Assembly: GCF_003015185.1 (NCBI RefSeq)
Contig: NZ_CP027860.1
Location: 3,586,501 to 3,650,500 of the forward strand
From: Ahniella affigens
GTDB taxonomy: Bacteria; Pseudomonadota; Gammaproteobacteria; Xanthomonadales; Ahniellaceae
Reading direction: 5' to 3'
Length of the DNA stretch: 64,000 nt
Shown here: positions 36,935 through 46,659 of the stretch, in pieces
Layout: each line of letters starts with the position of its first letter
Numbering within the stretch: the first letter of the stretch is position 1
Made by a program: the position numbers and the translations under genes
The notes under the pieces: generated by a model
What the model saw: the letters and a program-made list of their open reading frames with translations, nothing else
Database searches by the model: none
What the model was told of the DNA's origin: nothing

Positions 36935-37742
36935 ATCGATTAGAGGGCGGAAAGCCGGAACTGCGGCAGACTGACTCGGTGGGTGGGTCAGTTTTACTTC
37001 GGCAGGGTGGGTCAGGATTCAATCGGCGTTGACAGCATTGCGCTCGCAAGATTGCCCTGGACCCCGGATCCCGCTTACGAGGTCTCCAGGGTGACGGCAA
37101 TAGAATCGGCCGTTTCGCCGCAAGGCCGCACTTCTCCTTCTCCCGCGCCAGCGGGGGAAGGCTGGGATGGGGGCTGCTTGCTATGAGTTTGCCCGCTGCG
37201 ATCCGCGAGCAGAGCATGGCCGCAGAGGCCGCGCATGACTTGTTGACCAATCGCAAGTTTGCCCTGGACCCCGGATCCCGCTTACGCGGTCTCCAGGGTG
37301 ACGGCAATAGGTTTTGCCATTTCGCTGCATGGCTACACTTCGTCTTCTCGCGAGCCAGAGAAGGCACACTTGCATGGGCGCGGCTCGCGATGTTGCTACG
37401 TGCTGGATGCACGCTTACGGCAAGATTGGTTCGCGGCTGAAGCCGCTCCTACAAAAGGCAGGGCGCGCCGCGTTGAACGGACGCGCCCTTTTTTGAAACT
37501 GTCCTGCGACTGCCTGAATACTGCCTGTTTGCTGGAGGCTTCGCATGCTGGCTGACCTCGGTCGGTGCTGCTGAGAAAGGCCGGCCTTCGGTGCGCTGCT
37601 GACAGTCTCATGGATGTGCATTGCGTGGTCGCCCATAACGTGGAAGTACATCGTGTGGTCGCCCATCACTTGGAAGTACATCCTTTGGTCGCCCATCAAC
37701 TGCACGCGAACACGCTCCGCACTTGCCAAGACGCCGAGTGAA
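36935..37742. repeat. Repeat-rich non-coding region at the end of the island
   Basis: Contains a dispersed element copy at about 37047-37183, a second partial copy at about 37250-37340, a REP-type palindrome GGTTCGCGGCTGAAGCCGC at about 37428-37446, and about three copies of a 29-30 bp tandem unit (GGTCGCCCAT...GGAAGTACAT) at 37625-37705. Open frames on either strand through these repeats are not supported as genes. Confidence 0.75.
37459..37494 (+). terminator. Terminator-like hairpin
   Basis: GGGCGCG (37461-37467), a 14-base loop, CGCGCCC and six T residues form a rightward intrinsic-terminator shape. No rightward gene ends nearby, so it may belong to the repeat cluster or be a relic. Confidence 0.5.
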
Positions 37743-40700
37743 TCAATCCTCAAACCCACTACTGAACAAAATCATCGCGCCACCGGTATTCGCAATCGCC
37801 CCTACCGCCACTTCCCGAAGCAAGCTCAAGCCGGAATCGTTCTCACTCAGGCGGAGGTTGAAGTACTCGCCGTCTTCGAGGTTGCCGTCGGCGCGCACCA
37901 TTACGGTCACGGTCTTGCTGGTTTCGCCGGGTTGGAACGTCAGGGTGCCGTTGGTTGCTACGTAGTCACCACCAGCGGTTGCGGTGCCGTCTTCGGTCGT
38001 GTAGATAATCGTGCGGACGGAGGGGTTGCTGCCGATGGTGATCGTGAACGTTGCGGGCACTTGGCCGCTGGTCGGTTCGGTCACGGACACGTCTTCGATG
38101 CTGCCGTGCACGTTGTTCGCTTCCTGCTCGTAGATTGCGACGCGGGCATCTTTCAGGCTGCCGAGGGTGGCACCACCGGTTGCGTTGGTCAGGTGAATAT
38201 CGAAGTCTTCCATATTCTCGCCGGGGCCATCCGAGATCAGGGGCACGAGCACCACCTTGCTGCTTTCGCCAGATGCAAAGCTCACGGTCTGCGTTGTGCT
38301 GACATAGTCACTGCCGGCGAATGCGGAGTTGTTCGCGGTCGTGAACTGTGCCGAGATCGCGCCTTGGAACCCGTTGCTGCGCGTAATCGTCACGGCTGCG
38401 ACGCCCAGGTCTTCGTACGTCATCGTCCAGTAGCGATCGAAGTTCAGTTGACCGGCGTTGGCGGCACCCATCGCGAGGCAGGGACCAAATTCCGAGGTAT
38501 TGCCAGCCGCGTCGCTGGCGATGGCGGTCACAAAACCAGTCACCGGCGCATTGTTGATCAGCGTCGAGAAGGTGCCGTGACCCAGCCCATCGGTGAGCAC
38601 GGTGGTCTCGCCGAGATACGTTTCGGCTTGGCCGTAGCCAGAACCATGGCACACCGAGGCGTGATACAGCTCGACTTGGTAGGTACCATTTGCTTTGCTG
38701 TCGAGCACGCCGGTCAGCTGTAGATTCGCGCCGTTCACCGTGGCGGTCATGACGGTCGGAAAGTTCTGGCGCTCGTTCGGGCCCTGATCGATGTCCAATG
38801 CATCGTTCAAAGTCGTGCCGGCATTCGGACTCAAGTCGATTGGATACTCGACATTGTGATGCACCAGATTTCCCTGCAGGCGTACACGCAAGCTGTCGAC
38901 CACGCTAATGCCGACCCAAGTGCTGTTGACCACGGTGTTGCCGAGACCCGGCGCGCCACCAATCAGCACGTCGCTGGCACCTTCGACATGAATACCGTGG
39001 TAGTTGCCGAGACCGGTGGCGTTCGCGGCATTGGTGCCAACGCGATTGCCTTGGATCTGATGCCCGGAGCCGTGTACTTCCAAACCCGAACCAGAGGCGG
39101 CAAATACATTCCCCGCATCGCCCGCACCACCCACTTGGTGGTTGCTGCCATCGACGCTGAGCGCCCATTCGTCATTACCCAAGGCCTGGGTGCGGTCAAC
39201 GTTCAAGCCGAAGTTGTTGCCTTGAATCAGCAAGCCGCTCGTCGTGTCGTCTAACGTGATGCCACGTGTGTTGCCAGAAATCTGGTTGCCCTGCCCCGGC
39301 GCACCAATCTTGGAACCAGGGGCCGCGGCAACAATGCGCATCGCGGACGAATTTGGAATCGCCGATTGACCAGTCGCATCGGTACCGATTTTGTTGCGGA
39401 TGATCTCGACGACTGACTCGAAACTGCCGACGCCAATGGCATCAGAGTGATTGCCAGAGATCAGATTGCTGTCGATTAGCACGTCTGCCGCCCCACTCAC
39501 CCCAACACCACCTTCGTTCGGAAACGGCAGTGACCCCGCGGCATCCGTGCCGATTCGGTTGCCGACAACATTGACTACCCCTTCCATCACAAACACACCG
39601 ACGCCGCTGTTTGCGGACACCACGTTGCCGGCATTGGCAGTGCCGATTTGAATCTCATTGGCCCCATAGCCGACGCCAATTCCGGCGCCGCCGTTACCCA
39701 TCGGCGCGCTACCAGAGCCATCGAGCCCGACCTTGTTGTTTCGAATCGTCGCACTCGTACCATCGCGCAGGCCCATGCCGCCCTCAAGGTTGCCGCTGAC
39801 CACATTGCCTTGGCTCGCGAGCACGCCACCAATCTGGATGTTGGTCCCCGCGTCGACCTGAATGCCCACCCCGGCATTACCGATCAGCGTGCCGCTGTTC
39901 ATGCTGACGCCAATTCGGTTGGCCTCAATGCTGACGTTCGCGGACTCGCGCAGGTTGATGCCGTCGTCGCCGTTGCCGCTGATGACATTGCCTTTGTTCA
40001 CTGCACCGATTTTGCTCTGACCATCCATTTGGTACAGGGCGACGCCCTGCCCCAGGTTTGGCAGTGCCGTGGTACCCGATGCGTCGACGCCGATGAAGTT
40101 GCCATACAACTCGACGACTTCAGGGTTCGCGGTCGATCCACGAACGCCCACGCCGTTGCCCGTGTTGCCGCTGATGAAATTCGATTCCACCACGGCGCTC
40201 AGCGTGGCATCGATGCTCAAGCCATCGCCTTGGTTGGGGGCCGCCTGGGTGCCGGCGACATTCATGCCGATCAGGTTGCCGCGCACGAAGACCGTCGCGG
40301 CATTCTGGACATAGACACCATGGCCAACATTGCCGGCAATAGTGTTGCCTTTCACGCCGATGCCACCGATCTCGTTACCGCTGCCGCTCACGTCCACGCC
40401 GATCGACTGGTTGGCAATCACCGTGCTGCCATTCAAGCCCAGGCCGATATAGTTAGCATAGACTTTGTTGTTGTTGCCAACGAGCTCCAAGCCATGCCCC
40501 AGGTTGCCCGCAATGACGTTGCGATATTGCGGACCGTCACCACCGATCGTGTTGCCTGGGCTGGCAATGCGGACACCGACGGCATTGCCGATCGCAGCAG
40601 TTCCGGATGCATTCGTTCCGATCCGGTTGTTCATGATCAAGTTGTTTCCGAAGCCACCAGCCGATAGCACGCCGTAGTTAGCGTTACCGGAAATCACATT

Positions 40701-41243
40701 GCGCTGGTTGCCAAGCGTGCCACCGATGTAGTTACCACTGCCAGCAATTCGCACACCGCAATCACCATTGCCAAGGGCCGTGCTGCCGTCGTGACCGACA
40801 CCGATGTAGTTGCCGACCAGCACATTGTCGTTGCCGTTGATGCGCACACCTTGTCCGCCAAATCGCGTGATCACCAGACCTCGCACCGCGATCTGGGTGC
40901 CATTCAGAACCAAGCCATCAGACGTTGCGCCCGCCGACGCGCCATCAATCCGAATCAGCGGTGAACCATTGAAACCCGGCTGCGTTTCAGCATCGATGGT
41001 CAGGCCACCATTGCCGATCGCCGGCAATTGCGTCAGCAGGTTGATCGTCTGCGCGCCCGTCGAGATCGCGAATGTAATCGTGTCCGCTCCCGCTGCGTTA
41101 TTGGCCTGCGTAATGGCGCTGCGCAGCGAGCCGTTGCCGTTATCCAAGGTATTGGTCACCTGAAACGTCGCGGCCATGGCATTCAAGCCATACATACCGA
41201 GCAGGCAAAGGGACATCGCGCTAACCAACTGCTTCTGCTTCAT
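37743..41243 (-). CDS. Secreted right-handed beta-helix protein with Calx-beta repeats
   Basis: The 1166-residue protein has a Sec signal peptide ending MNAMAA, then FQVTNTLDNGNGSLRSAITQANNAAGADTITF, the start typical of this family. About 650 residues of parallel beta-helix turns follow, with repeating NxISGNxxxG and NxIGxxxxG motifs. Two Calx-beta-type regions come after (GSDYVSTTQTVSFASGE; AGGDYVATNGTLTFQPGE). It ends MILFSSGFED, a GFE-type tail seen on many Xanthomonadales exoproteins. ATG 41243 is chosen with GGAGA upstream; the frame is open to 41351. The role is unknown, perhaps surface adhesion or carbohydrate binding. Confidence 0.85.
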   Translation of the reverse strand: MKQKQLVSAMSLCLLGMYGLNAMAATFQVTNTLDNGNGSLRSAITQANNAAGADTITFAISTGAQTINLLTQLPAIGNGGLTIDAETQPGFNGSPLIRIDGASAGATSDGLVLNGTQIAVRGLVITRFGGQGVRINGNDNVLVGNYIGVGHDGSTALGNGDCGVRIAGSGNYIGGTLGNQRNVISGNANYGVLSAGGFGNNLIMNNRIGTNASGTAAIGNAVGVRIASPGNTIGGDGPQYRNVIAGNLGHGLELVGNNNKVYANYIGLGLNGSTVIANQSIGVDVSGSGNEIGGIGVKGNTIAGNVGHGVYVQNAATVFVRGNLIGMNVAGTQAAPNQGDGLSIDATLSAVVESNFISGNTGNGVGVRGSTANPEVVELYGNFIGVDASGTTALPNLGQGVALYQMDGQSKIGAVNKGNVISGNGDDGINLRESANVSIEANRIGVSMNSGTLIGNAGVGIQVDAGTNIQIGGVLASQGNVVSGNLEGGMGLRDGTSATIRNNKVGLDGSGSAPMGNGGAGIGVGYGANEIQIGTANAGNVVSANSGVGVFVMEGVVNVVGNRIGTDAAGSLPFPNEGGVGVSGAADVLIDSNLISGNHSDAIGVGSFESVVEIIRNKIGTDATGQSAIPNSSAMRIVAAAPGSKIGAPGQGNQISGNTRGITLDDTTSGLLIQGNNFGLNVDRTQALGNDEWALSVDGSNHQVGGAGDAGNVFAASGSGLEVHGSGHQIQGNRVGTNAANATGLGNYHGIHVEGASDVLIGGAPGLGNTVVNSTWVGISVVDSLRVRLQGNLVHHNVEYPIDLSPNAGTTLNDALDIDQGPNERQNFPTVMTATVNGANLQLTGVLDSKANGTYQVELYHASVCHGSGYGQAETYLGETTVLTDGLGHGTFSTLINNAPVTGFVTAIASDAAGNTSEFGPCLAMGAANAGQLNFDRYWTMTYEDLGVAAVTITRSNGFQGAISAQFTTANNSAFAGSDYVSTTQTVSFASGESSKVVLVPLISDGPGENMEDFDIHLTNATGGATLGSLKDARVAIYEQEANNVHGSIEDVSVTEPTSGQVPATFTITIGSNPSVRTIIYTTEDGTATAGGDYVATNGTLTFQPGETSKTVTVMVRADGNLEDGEYFNLRLSENDSGLSLLREVAVGAIANTGGAMILFSSGFED

Positions 41244-41402
41244 GTTCTGTCTCCGATTGGGTCTTGCCCCTGGAAACGAGAACCCGCCGAAATCCGGACA
41301 GGTCAGACAATCGCCCTTTTGGCGACGTTGCCCGGACCGATTCGGAGTCACAGTAGGCGGGGCACTTGTGCTGGAATCAACGCAGCAACCGACACCGAAA
41401 CC

Positions 41403-41960
41403 ATGACCGACACCAATACAGAGGCCAGGAGCAACAAGAAGCCAAACCGCAGACGTCGGTTCTGGCGCGTACTACTGCTGTGCTTGATTCTGCCGATACT
41501 GTGGCCTGAAAGCGGACGCATACCCGTAGCCGGTGCGAACCAGGGCGACTACCACCCGCAATCGTTCTGGTATCACCCTTGGGGTCGATCCGGGGTGCAC
41601 AAAGGCGTAGATATCTTCGCGCCGAAAGGTCGATCGGTGCTTAGTCCGGTTGAAGGTTTGGTGCTGTTTCGCGGCAACATCGAAATGGGCGGCAACATCG
41701 TGCTCGTGCTTGGCCCGAAGTGGCGTCTGCACTACTTCGCGCACCTGGATCAGATCGACCGGAAAGCCGGCTGGTTCGCCTGGCGCGGCAAGCAACTTGG
41801 CACGGTGGGTGACACCGGCAATGCGCAAGGCAAGCCGCCGCATCTGCATTACAGCAAGCTCAGTCTGATTCCCCTGCCGTGGCAGTGGCGACCGGGCCCG
41901 CAGAGCTGGAAGCGACTGTTCTTCGTCAATCCGATCGACGGGTTTGATGCGAAGGAGTAG
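41403..41960 (+). CDS. M23 family (LytM-type) metallopeptidase
   Basis: The 185-residue protein has an Arg-rich N-terminus, one membrane/signal helix (FWRVLLLCLILPILW), and an M23 domain with HKGVD (His-x3-Asp) and PHLHYS (His-x-His), the zinc ligands of LytM-type endopeptidases. GGNIVLVLGPKWRLHYFAHLD is the conserved middle strand. It probably cleaves or regulates peptidoglycan in the periplasm. ATG 41403 is the first sensible start; no strong RBS is visible. It is divergent from the beta-helix gene. Confidence 0.85.
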   Translation: MTDTNTEARSNKKPNRRRRFWRVLLLCLILPILWPESGRIPVAGANQGDYHPQSFWYHPWGRSGVHKGVDIFAPKGRSVLSPVEGLVLFRGNIEMGGNIVLVLGPKWRLHYFAHLDQIDRKAGWFAWRGKQLGTVGDTGNAQGKPPHLHYSKLSLIPLPWQWRPGPQSWKRLFFVNPIDGFDAKE

Positions 41961-42087
41961 CCCAACGAGCCCACCTGACCGCGCGGCAATGCTGAGGGGA
42001 GCATGAACTCATGCCCCCACGTAGAGCGCCGACTCCGCTGGTTCCAATTACACTTGGCCGTTCCCCTTTTGAATCAGGAGTCTCACC

Positions 42088-42636
42088 ATGGGATTGGATC
42101 TTGTCCCGAGCGGCAAGGATGTGCCGCGCGATGTCAACGTCATCATCGAAATTCCGATGAACGCCGAGCCGGTGAAGTACGAGGTCGACAAGGCCTCGGG
42201 CGCGATCTTTGTCGATCGCGTGCTGACGACGCCGATGCGTTATCCGTGCAACTACGGCTACATCCCGCACACGCTGTCGGGTGACGGCGATCCGGCCGAT
42301 GTGCTGGTCGTGATGCCGCTGCCGCTGGTGCCTGGCTGTGTGATTCGCGTGCGCCCGATCGGCATGTTGAACATGGTCGACGAAGCCGGCGAAGACACCA
42401 AGATCATCGCGGTGCCAGTCAGCAAGGTATTCCCCGCTTACGATCACGTCAAAACCATCGACGATCTGCCTGACTTGACCAAGGATCGCATCCAGCATTT
42501 CTTCGAGCATTACAAAGATCTCGAAAAGGGCAAGTGGGTCAAAGTGTCGGGCTGGAGCGGACCGGAGGAGACTGAAGCCGAGATCATCAAGTCAGTTGAG
42601 CGCTATCTCGCCAGCCCAGAAAAGCCGCACTTCTAA
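42088..42636 (+). CDS. ppa: Inorganic pyrophosphatase
   Basis: The 182-residue family I pyrophosphatase begins [23 protein letters not shown] and carries the metal-binding signature DGDPADVLV plus YEVDK and [10 protein letters not shown]. It hydrolyses PPi to phosphate in the cytosol and drives biosynthesis. The length is normal. GAATCAGGAG lies upstream. Confidence 0.97.
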   Translation: MGLDLVPSGKDVPRDVNVIIEIPMNAEPVKYEVDKASGAIFVDRVLTTPMRYPCNYGYIPHTLSGDGDPADVLVVMPLPLVPGCVIRVRPIGMLNMVDEAGEDTKIIAVPVSKVFPAYDHVKTIDDLPDLTKDRIQHFFEHYKDLEKGKWVKVSGWSGPEETEAEIIKSVERYLASPEKPHF

Positions 42637-42644
42637 GCCGCACC

Positions 42645-43639
42645 ATGCTGCCGATTCGTCTCGAAGCCATCACTGAAGCCGTTGCCGCGTTGCGTCGCGG
42701 CGAAGTGATTGGCTTGCCGACCGAAACGGTTTACGGGTTGGCGGGTGACGCCCGCAACCCCGAAGCCCTGCAGCGCATCTTTGCGACGAAAGGCCGCCCG
42801 GCCGATCATCCACTTATTGTGCATCTGGCCGATGCGAAACAACTGTCGGATTGGGCGATCGATGTGCCGGTCGCCGCGTTGCAATTGGCCCAAGCCTTCT
42901 GGCCGGGACCGATGACGCTCATCTTGAAGCGCCAAGCCAATGTCAGTGATCTCGTCACTGGCGGGCAAGACACCGTCGGGCTGCGCGTGCCATCGCATCC
43001 TTGGGCGCAAGCTGTCTTGCAGGCCTTTGGCGGCGGACTTGCGGCACCCTCGGCCAACCGCTTTGGGCACGTCAGCCCGACCACCGCGCAACATGTCCGC
43101 GATGAATTTGGCGAAGCGGTGCCCGTCGTGCTCGACGCGGGTCCGTGTCAGGTCGGCATCGAATCAACCATTATCGATCTCAGCACGGGCTTTGCGCGAA
43201 TTCTGAGACCCGGCCTGATCACGGCCGAACAGATTGAAGCGGTGTTGCATGCTTCGCCGGAAGCGCCCGGGGCAAGGCAAACAAGCGCTGACACGCCACG
43301 AGTCTCTGGCTCGCTCGCATCGCACTATGCCCCCGGACGACTGCGGAGTTGGTCCGTCGCAGTCGGCTCGACGCGCGCTATCGAGAGTTGGAACGCGATG
43401 ACGAAACGGTGCGCGTGCTCAGTATCGGGCCACTGCCATCGGGTCTGGACGGATTGGCGTTGCCGAATACACCCGAGCAATACGCGCGACATCTGTATGC
43501 CGCGCTCCGCATGTTGGATCAGGAAGGCGCGGACCGGATTCTGATTGAATCGCCGCCCGAGTTGGCTGCGTGGATCGCGGTGCAGGACCGACTGCAACGT
43601 GCCGCGAGTGCGCGTGACCCGGAATTCGACGGCAGTTGA
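42645..43639 (+). CDS. Sua5/TsaC threonylcarbamoyl-AMP synthase, apparent frameshift
   Basis: The first part (to about 43330) is a YrdC/TsaC domain: LRRGEVIGLPTETVYGLAGDA, KGRPADHPLIVHL, FWPGPMTLILKR, and APSANRFGHVSPT. The C-terminal Sua5 domain continues in another frame (LDARYRELERDDETVRVLSIG ... EQYARHLYAALRMLDQEGADRILIES). One missing base in the C-run at 43329-43334 explains the break; adding a C gives HYAPRTTAELV and a protein of about 331 residues, a normal Sua5 length. The enzyme makes the t6A precursor of tRNA and is usually essential, so a sequencing error is more likely than a true pseudogene. Confidence 0.85.
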
Positions 43640-43657
43640 TTGCCGCAAGCGCGCCGA

Positions 43658-44707
43658 TCAATCCGGCGCGTATTTGGCGACGCGATCCGCCATCAACAGA
43701 TCGAGCTTAGCGATGACCGCCTGGACCGGAATCAGGTCCATGACCCCTTCGTATTCGATCTTCGTGCCCCAGGGCGTGTCCGCATGCGCCTTGTGTTCGA
43801 ATTTCTCGCACGCCGCCGGAAAACAATCGACGGTGTAGCGCAGATTACCGAACGCGCCGCTGCGTCGGCTGTCGGACGCCGCATGCAAGCCGAGCACGGG
43901 CACGCCCAACGCATTGGCAATGTGCATCGGACCGGAGTCTGGCGTGAGCACGCCAATGGCGCGCTGCATCAGCGCCATGGCGCGCTTCAGTGTGTCTTTG
44001 CCGACGAGATTGACCAGCGGCTTCGAACAGCGGGCCTCAATGGCCGCGGCCATGTCCTTTTCGATGTCGCTCGGACCACCGCACAGCGCCACGCGCAGGC
44101 CATAACGTTCAATCGCATGCATCGCGACCGCGGCATAACCCTCCGCATGCCAGTTACGCAGGCGGTGACTCGAGCAAGGGCTGATGATCAGCGTGGGTAT
44201 CTTGCCGGGCAAATGCGCGTCGGCAAACGCGTGCGCTTCGTCCGGAACCGGCAAGTCCCAACGCGTCTGCGCCGTTGGCACGGCGAGCACGTCCGCGAAA
44301 CTCTGCAGCAGTTCGTGCACATGCTGGAAGTGTCGCGGCGCGGCGATGCGCTCGTTGATGAACCAACTGTGCAACTCCTTGGATCGACCCCAGTCGTATC
44401 CGATCCGGCGCTTCGCCTTGATGGCCGACGACAACACGCCTGCGCGAAATGCGATCTGACAGAGCAGCAAGGCGTCGAACTCCTGCCCGCGCAGCTGTTC
44501 CTTCAGCTGCTTGCGCGCTCCCCAACCTTGCTTCTTGTCCACCGGAATGAACGTGACGCCCGCGACATCGCCCACCAGCTTGTGCTCGAACTTGCCGATC
44601 ACCCAGGTGATTTCAGCCTTCGGCCAATGGGTCTGGATGCGCCTGACCAACGCGAGCGCGTGGACCACATCACCTAGGGCAGATAGTCGAAACAGGCAGA
44701 TTTTCAT
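43658..44707 (-). CDS. GT9 family ADP-heptose:LPS heptosyltransferase
   Basis: The 349-residue protein begins MKICLFRLSALGDVVHALALVRR, the GT9 N-terminus, and has WVIGKFEHKLVGDV, SPCSSHRLRNWH, CGGPSD and the acceptor/nucleotide motif LTPDSGPMHIANALGVPVLGLH. It adds heptose to the LPS core at the inner membrane, most like heptosyltransferase I-type enzymes. ATG 44707 is chosen as the family start; ATG 44719 is the alternative, and neither has a strong RBS. It is convergent with Sua5. Confidence 0.88.
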   Translation of the reverse strand: MKICLFRLSALGDVVHALALVRRIQTHWPKAEITWVIGKFEHKLVGDVAGVTFIPVDKKQGWGARKQLKEQLRGQEFDALLLCQIAFRAGVLSSAIKAKRRIGYDWGRSKELHSWFINERIAAPRHFQHVHELLQSFADVLAVPTAQTRWDLPVPDEAHAFADAHLPGKIPTLIISPCSSHRLRNWHAEGYAAVAMHAIERYGLRVALCGGPSDIEKDMAAAIEARCSKPLVNLVGKDTLKRAMALMQRAIGVLTPDSGPMHIANALGVPVLGLHAASDSRRSGAFGNLRYTVDCFPAACEKFEHKAHADTPWGTKIEYEGVMDLIPVQAVIAKLDLLMADRVAKYAPD

Positions 44708-44865
44708 GACACGCGGCATCAACAGAGAACGCCACAGAGTAAGGGTTCCGTGCGCTAGACACCACCCCTGGTCGATTGGATGGGCAGCGGCGTGAGCATC
44801 GCCAACGGGAATCGCCACGCATCGACGTTTGCCATAGCGAGGAGTCTCTCGGAATCGGCCGCGAG

Positions 44866-44913
44866 ATTGCCCTGGATCCCGGAATCCGCTGCGCGGCTTC
44901 CAGGATGACGATT
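44866..44913. repeat. Dispersed palindromic repeat
   Basis: GCCCTGGATCCCGGAATCCG followed by CTGCGCGGCTTCCAGGATG is a short dispersed repeat with inverted arms. A partial copy lies at 12938-12962, and it is related to the larger element found in the CRISPR arrays. Confidence 0.65.
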
Positions 44914-44962
44914 CGGGATCGGGGTGTACCTTGGGTTAAAGCCAAGTCCCTGCGACCAAGAC

Positions 44963-45742
44963 ATGGATCTCGGATACCTTGAAGACGCACGCTATCTCAA
45001 GATCGCAGACAGCCTCCCTGGCTCGCATCCGGCGCAAGCCACGGTCTTGCGATTCGCCAATCCGGGGGGCGGTTACCTGGATCGTCCCGACCCGAATCGC
45101 ACGAGTCCTGAGCTTTGGGCCGACGACGTCTACGAACAAGTCCAACTCGATTCACCCAAAGAGCAGTGGCAGATTTGTCTCCCTAAGTGGCGGCTGTCGA
45201 ACAATGCGGACGTCAACATTGAAGGGACCGCGCTCAGCGACCAGCAGGTCGAAGACATCAGCTTGCGATTCCAGGATGCGGCGTGGGACGGCCCTGCGCA
45301 TCCACATTGGCAGAGTGATTCGCCACAATTCCAAGCAGCCATTGATGAGCCGATCGTTGGCGACCAGATACCTCTGGACGAGCACCGGATACTGTTGGTC
45401 CTGCCCTACCACATCAACCCCCCGCGCAGCGGCGAGGGCAATAACGGTGCCTGCGATTCGGCGGCGTTCTCGATCTGGATCGTCGACGTTCAAAAACCAA
45501 TGCTCCGACGCGCAATCGCCCTGGGTGGCTACGGTCCAGACTTATGCGCAAGCACCGGCCTACTATCGGCCGAACTTTCTGAGGACGGGCGATCGGTGGA
45601 CAGCGTTCACGTGGACTACTTGTGGGATGACGCGGGCGAGAAGCAGGACTTCATGAAAGTGACTGAACGCTATTGCCTGGACGATTTCACCAACACGTTT
45701 CTGCGCTGCGATCGGCACGCCGAGCCGCTTTATGGAGAATGA
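44963..45742 (+). CDS. Hypothetical protein
   Basis: Not recognised. The frame encodes 259 residues beginning MDLGYLEDARYLKIADSLPG, with no signal peptide, membrane segment or known motif. It is rich in Asp and Pro and ends in a Cys-containing tail (RYCLDD...LRCDRHAEPLYGE). Codon use matches neighbouring genes and no competing frame is better. No clear RBS precedes ATG 44963. Confidence 0.5.
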   Translation: MDLGYLEDARYLKIADSLPGSHPAQATVLRFANPGGGYLDRPDPNRTSPELWADDVYEQVQLDSPKEQWQICLPKWRLSNNADVNIEGTALSDQQVEDISLRFQDAAWDGPAHPHWQSDSPQFQAAIDEPIVGDQIPLDEHRILLVLPYHINPPRSGEGNNGACDSAAFSIWIVDVQKPMLRRAIALGGYGPDLCASTGLLSAELSEDGRSVDSVHVDYLWDDAGEKQDFMKVTERYCLDDFTNTFLRCDRHAEPLYGE

Positions 45743-45969
45743 GGTCGCTTCAACACGAGTCCTCTGATTCGGATTGCGGGGAGCCAAGCGGCAGGGCCCG
45801 CACTGACTCTTGCACGTCCATGACGATGCGCGCCGCTACCCAACGTCGCCCCTTGGCACGCCGGCCAAAGATGTTCACATTTCCGCAAGGAAATTGATCC
45901 CATGTAATCCAATAGGTTAGCGCTCCTATGCGAAAACCTCCTATCCACAGTGACGAACGGCACAGTTTC

Positions 45970-45989
45970 TGTACAAAACGTTCTGTACA
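45970..45989. promoter_or_regulatory. Probable TetR operator palindrome
   Basis: TGTACAAAACGTTCTGTACA is a 20-bp near-perfect palindrome ending about 10 bp before the tetR start, the usual place for an autoregulatory TetR operator. A preceding TTCTGTACA/TTCTGTACA direct repeat is part of it. Confidence 0.65.
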
Positions 45990-45999
45990 GTAACAACCT

Positions 46000-46659
46000 A
46001 TGAACCGACCCGCCAAAGCCAAAGACAAAATCCTCGCTGCCGCTCGAAAAATCGTCGAGACCAAGGGCGCGGGCCATTTGACGTTCGATGAGTTGTCGAC
46101 CGAAAGCGGTGTGACTCGCGGTGGCATTACGTATCACTTCCCGACGAAGGAACTACTCTTGCGTGGTCTCATCGAGGCCGATTTGCAAGATTGGGAAGAC
46201 GATGCCGAGATGCTTGCCGGACACTGCAGCTGCCCGCGCCAAGCCGAAATGCTGGGTCAGATTCGCTGCCAGATGGGTCAGCAGGATGAAGACCACAAGC
46301 GCTTTGTAACCGGCATGATGAGCGCGGCCATGGTGGATCCAGGCTTGCTCGAACCGGTGCGCGCTTACCATCACCGCAAGTTCGCAAGCTGGGAATGGCA
46401 TGACCAGGACCTGTTTGCCTACTTGCTCCTACTGGCAGCCGAGGGCACGTTCTGGCAGGATTTCTTCAATACCAATGCGATGCCAGGCCCGGCGCGTGAG
46501 CGTCTGTTCGCCTGGGTCGAACATCTGGCCCAGCATCCGGAACTGTGGCCATTGCCCCCTGCGGGCTTTGCAGTTGCTGATTCGCATGATCCATCCGCCG
46601 CAACGGCTGCTGCCGTGAGCGCGCGCGCTCCCACTGATTCGTCCACCACGTCTGGCTAA
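46000..46659 (+). CDS. TetR family transcriptional regulator
   Basis: The 219-residue protein has a TetR N-terminal helix-turn-helix (KDKILAAARKIVETKGAGHLTFDELSTESGVTRGGITYHFPTKELLLRGLI, residues 8-58) and a ligand-binding C-terminal half. It lies 90 bp before an RND efflux operon on the same strand, so it is probably its local repressor. The palindrome at 45970 is its likely binding site. The C-terminal 25 residues are Ala/Ser-rich and probably disordered. Confidence 0.9.
   Translation: MNRPAKAKDKILAAARKIVETKGAGHLTFDELSTESGVTRGGITYHFPTKELLLRGLIEADLQDWEDDAEMLAGHCSCPRQAEMLGQIRCQMGQQDEDHKRFVTGMMSAAMVDPGLLEPVRAYHHRKFASWEWHDQDLFAYLLLLAAEGTFWQDFFNTNAMPGPARERLFAWVEHLAQHPELWPLPPAGFAVADSHDPSAATAAAVSARAPTDSSTTSG

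Noticed and set aside
37614-38723. 369-codon open frame on the + strand
   Set aside because: It lies antisense to the beta-helix gene, which has a signal peptide, RBS and clear family motifs.
43640-44677. 345-codon open frame on the + strand
   Set aside because: Antisense shadow of the GT9 heptosyltransferase.
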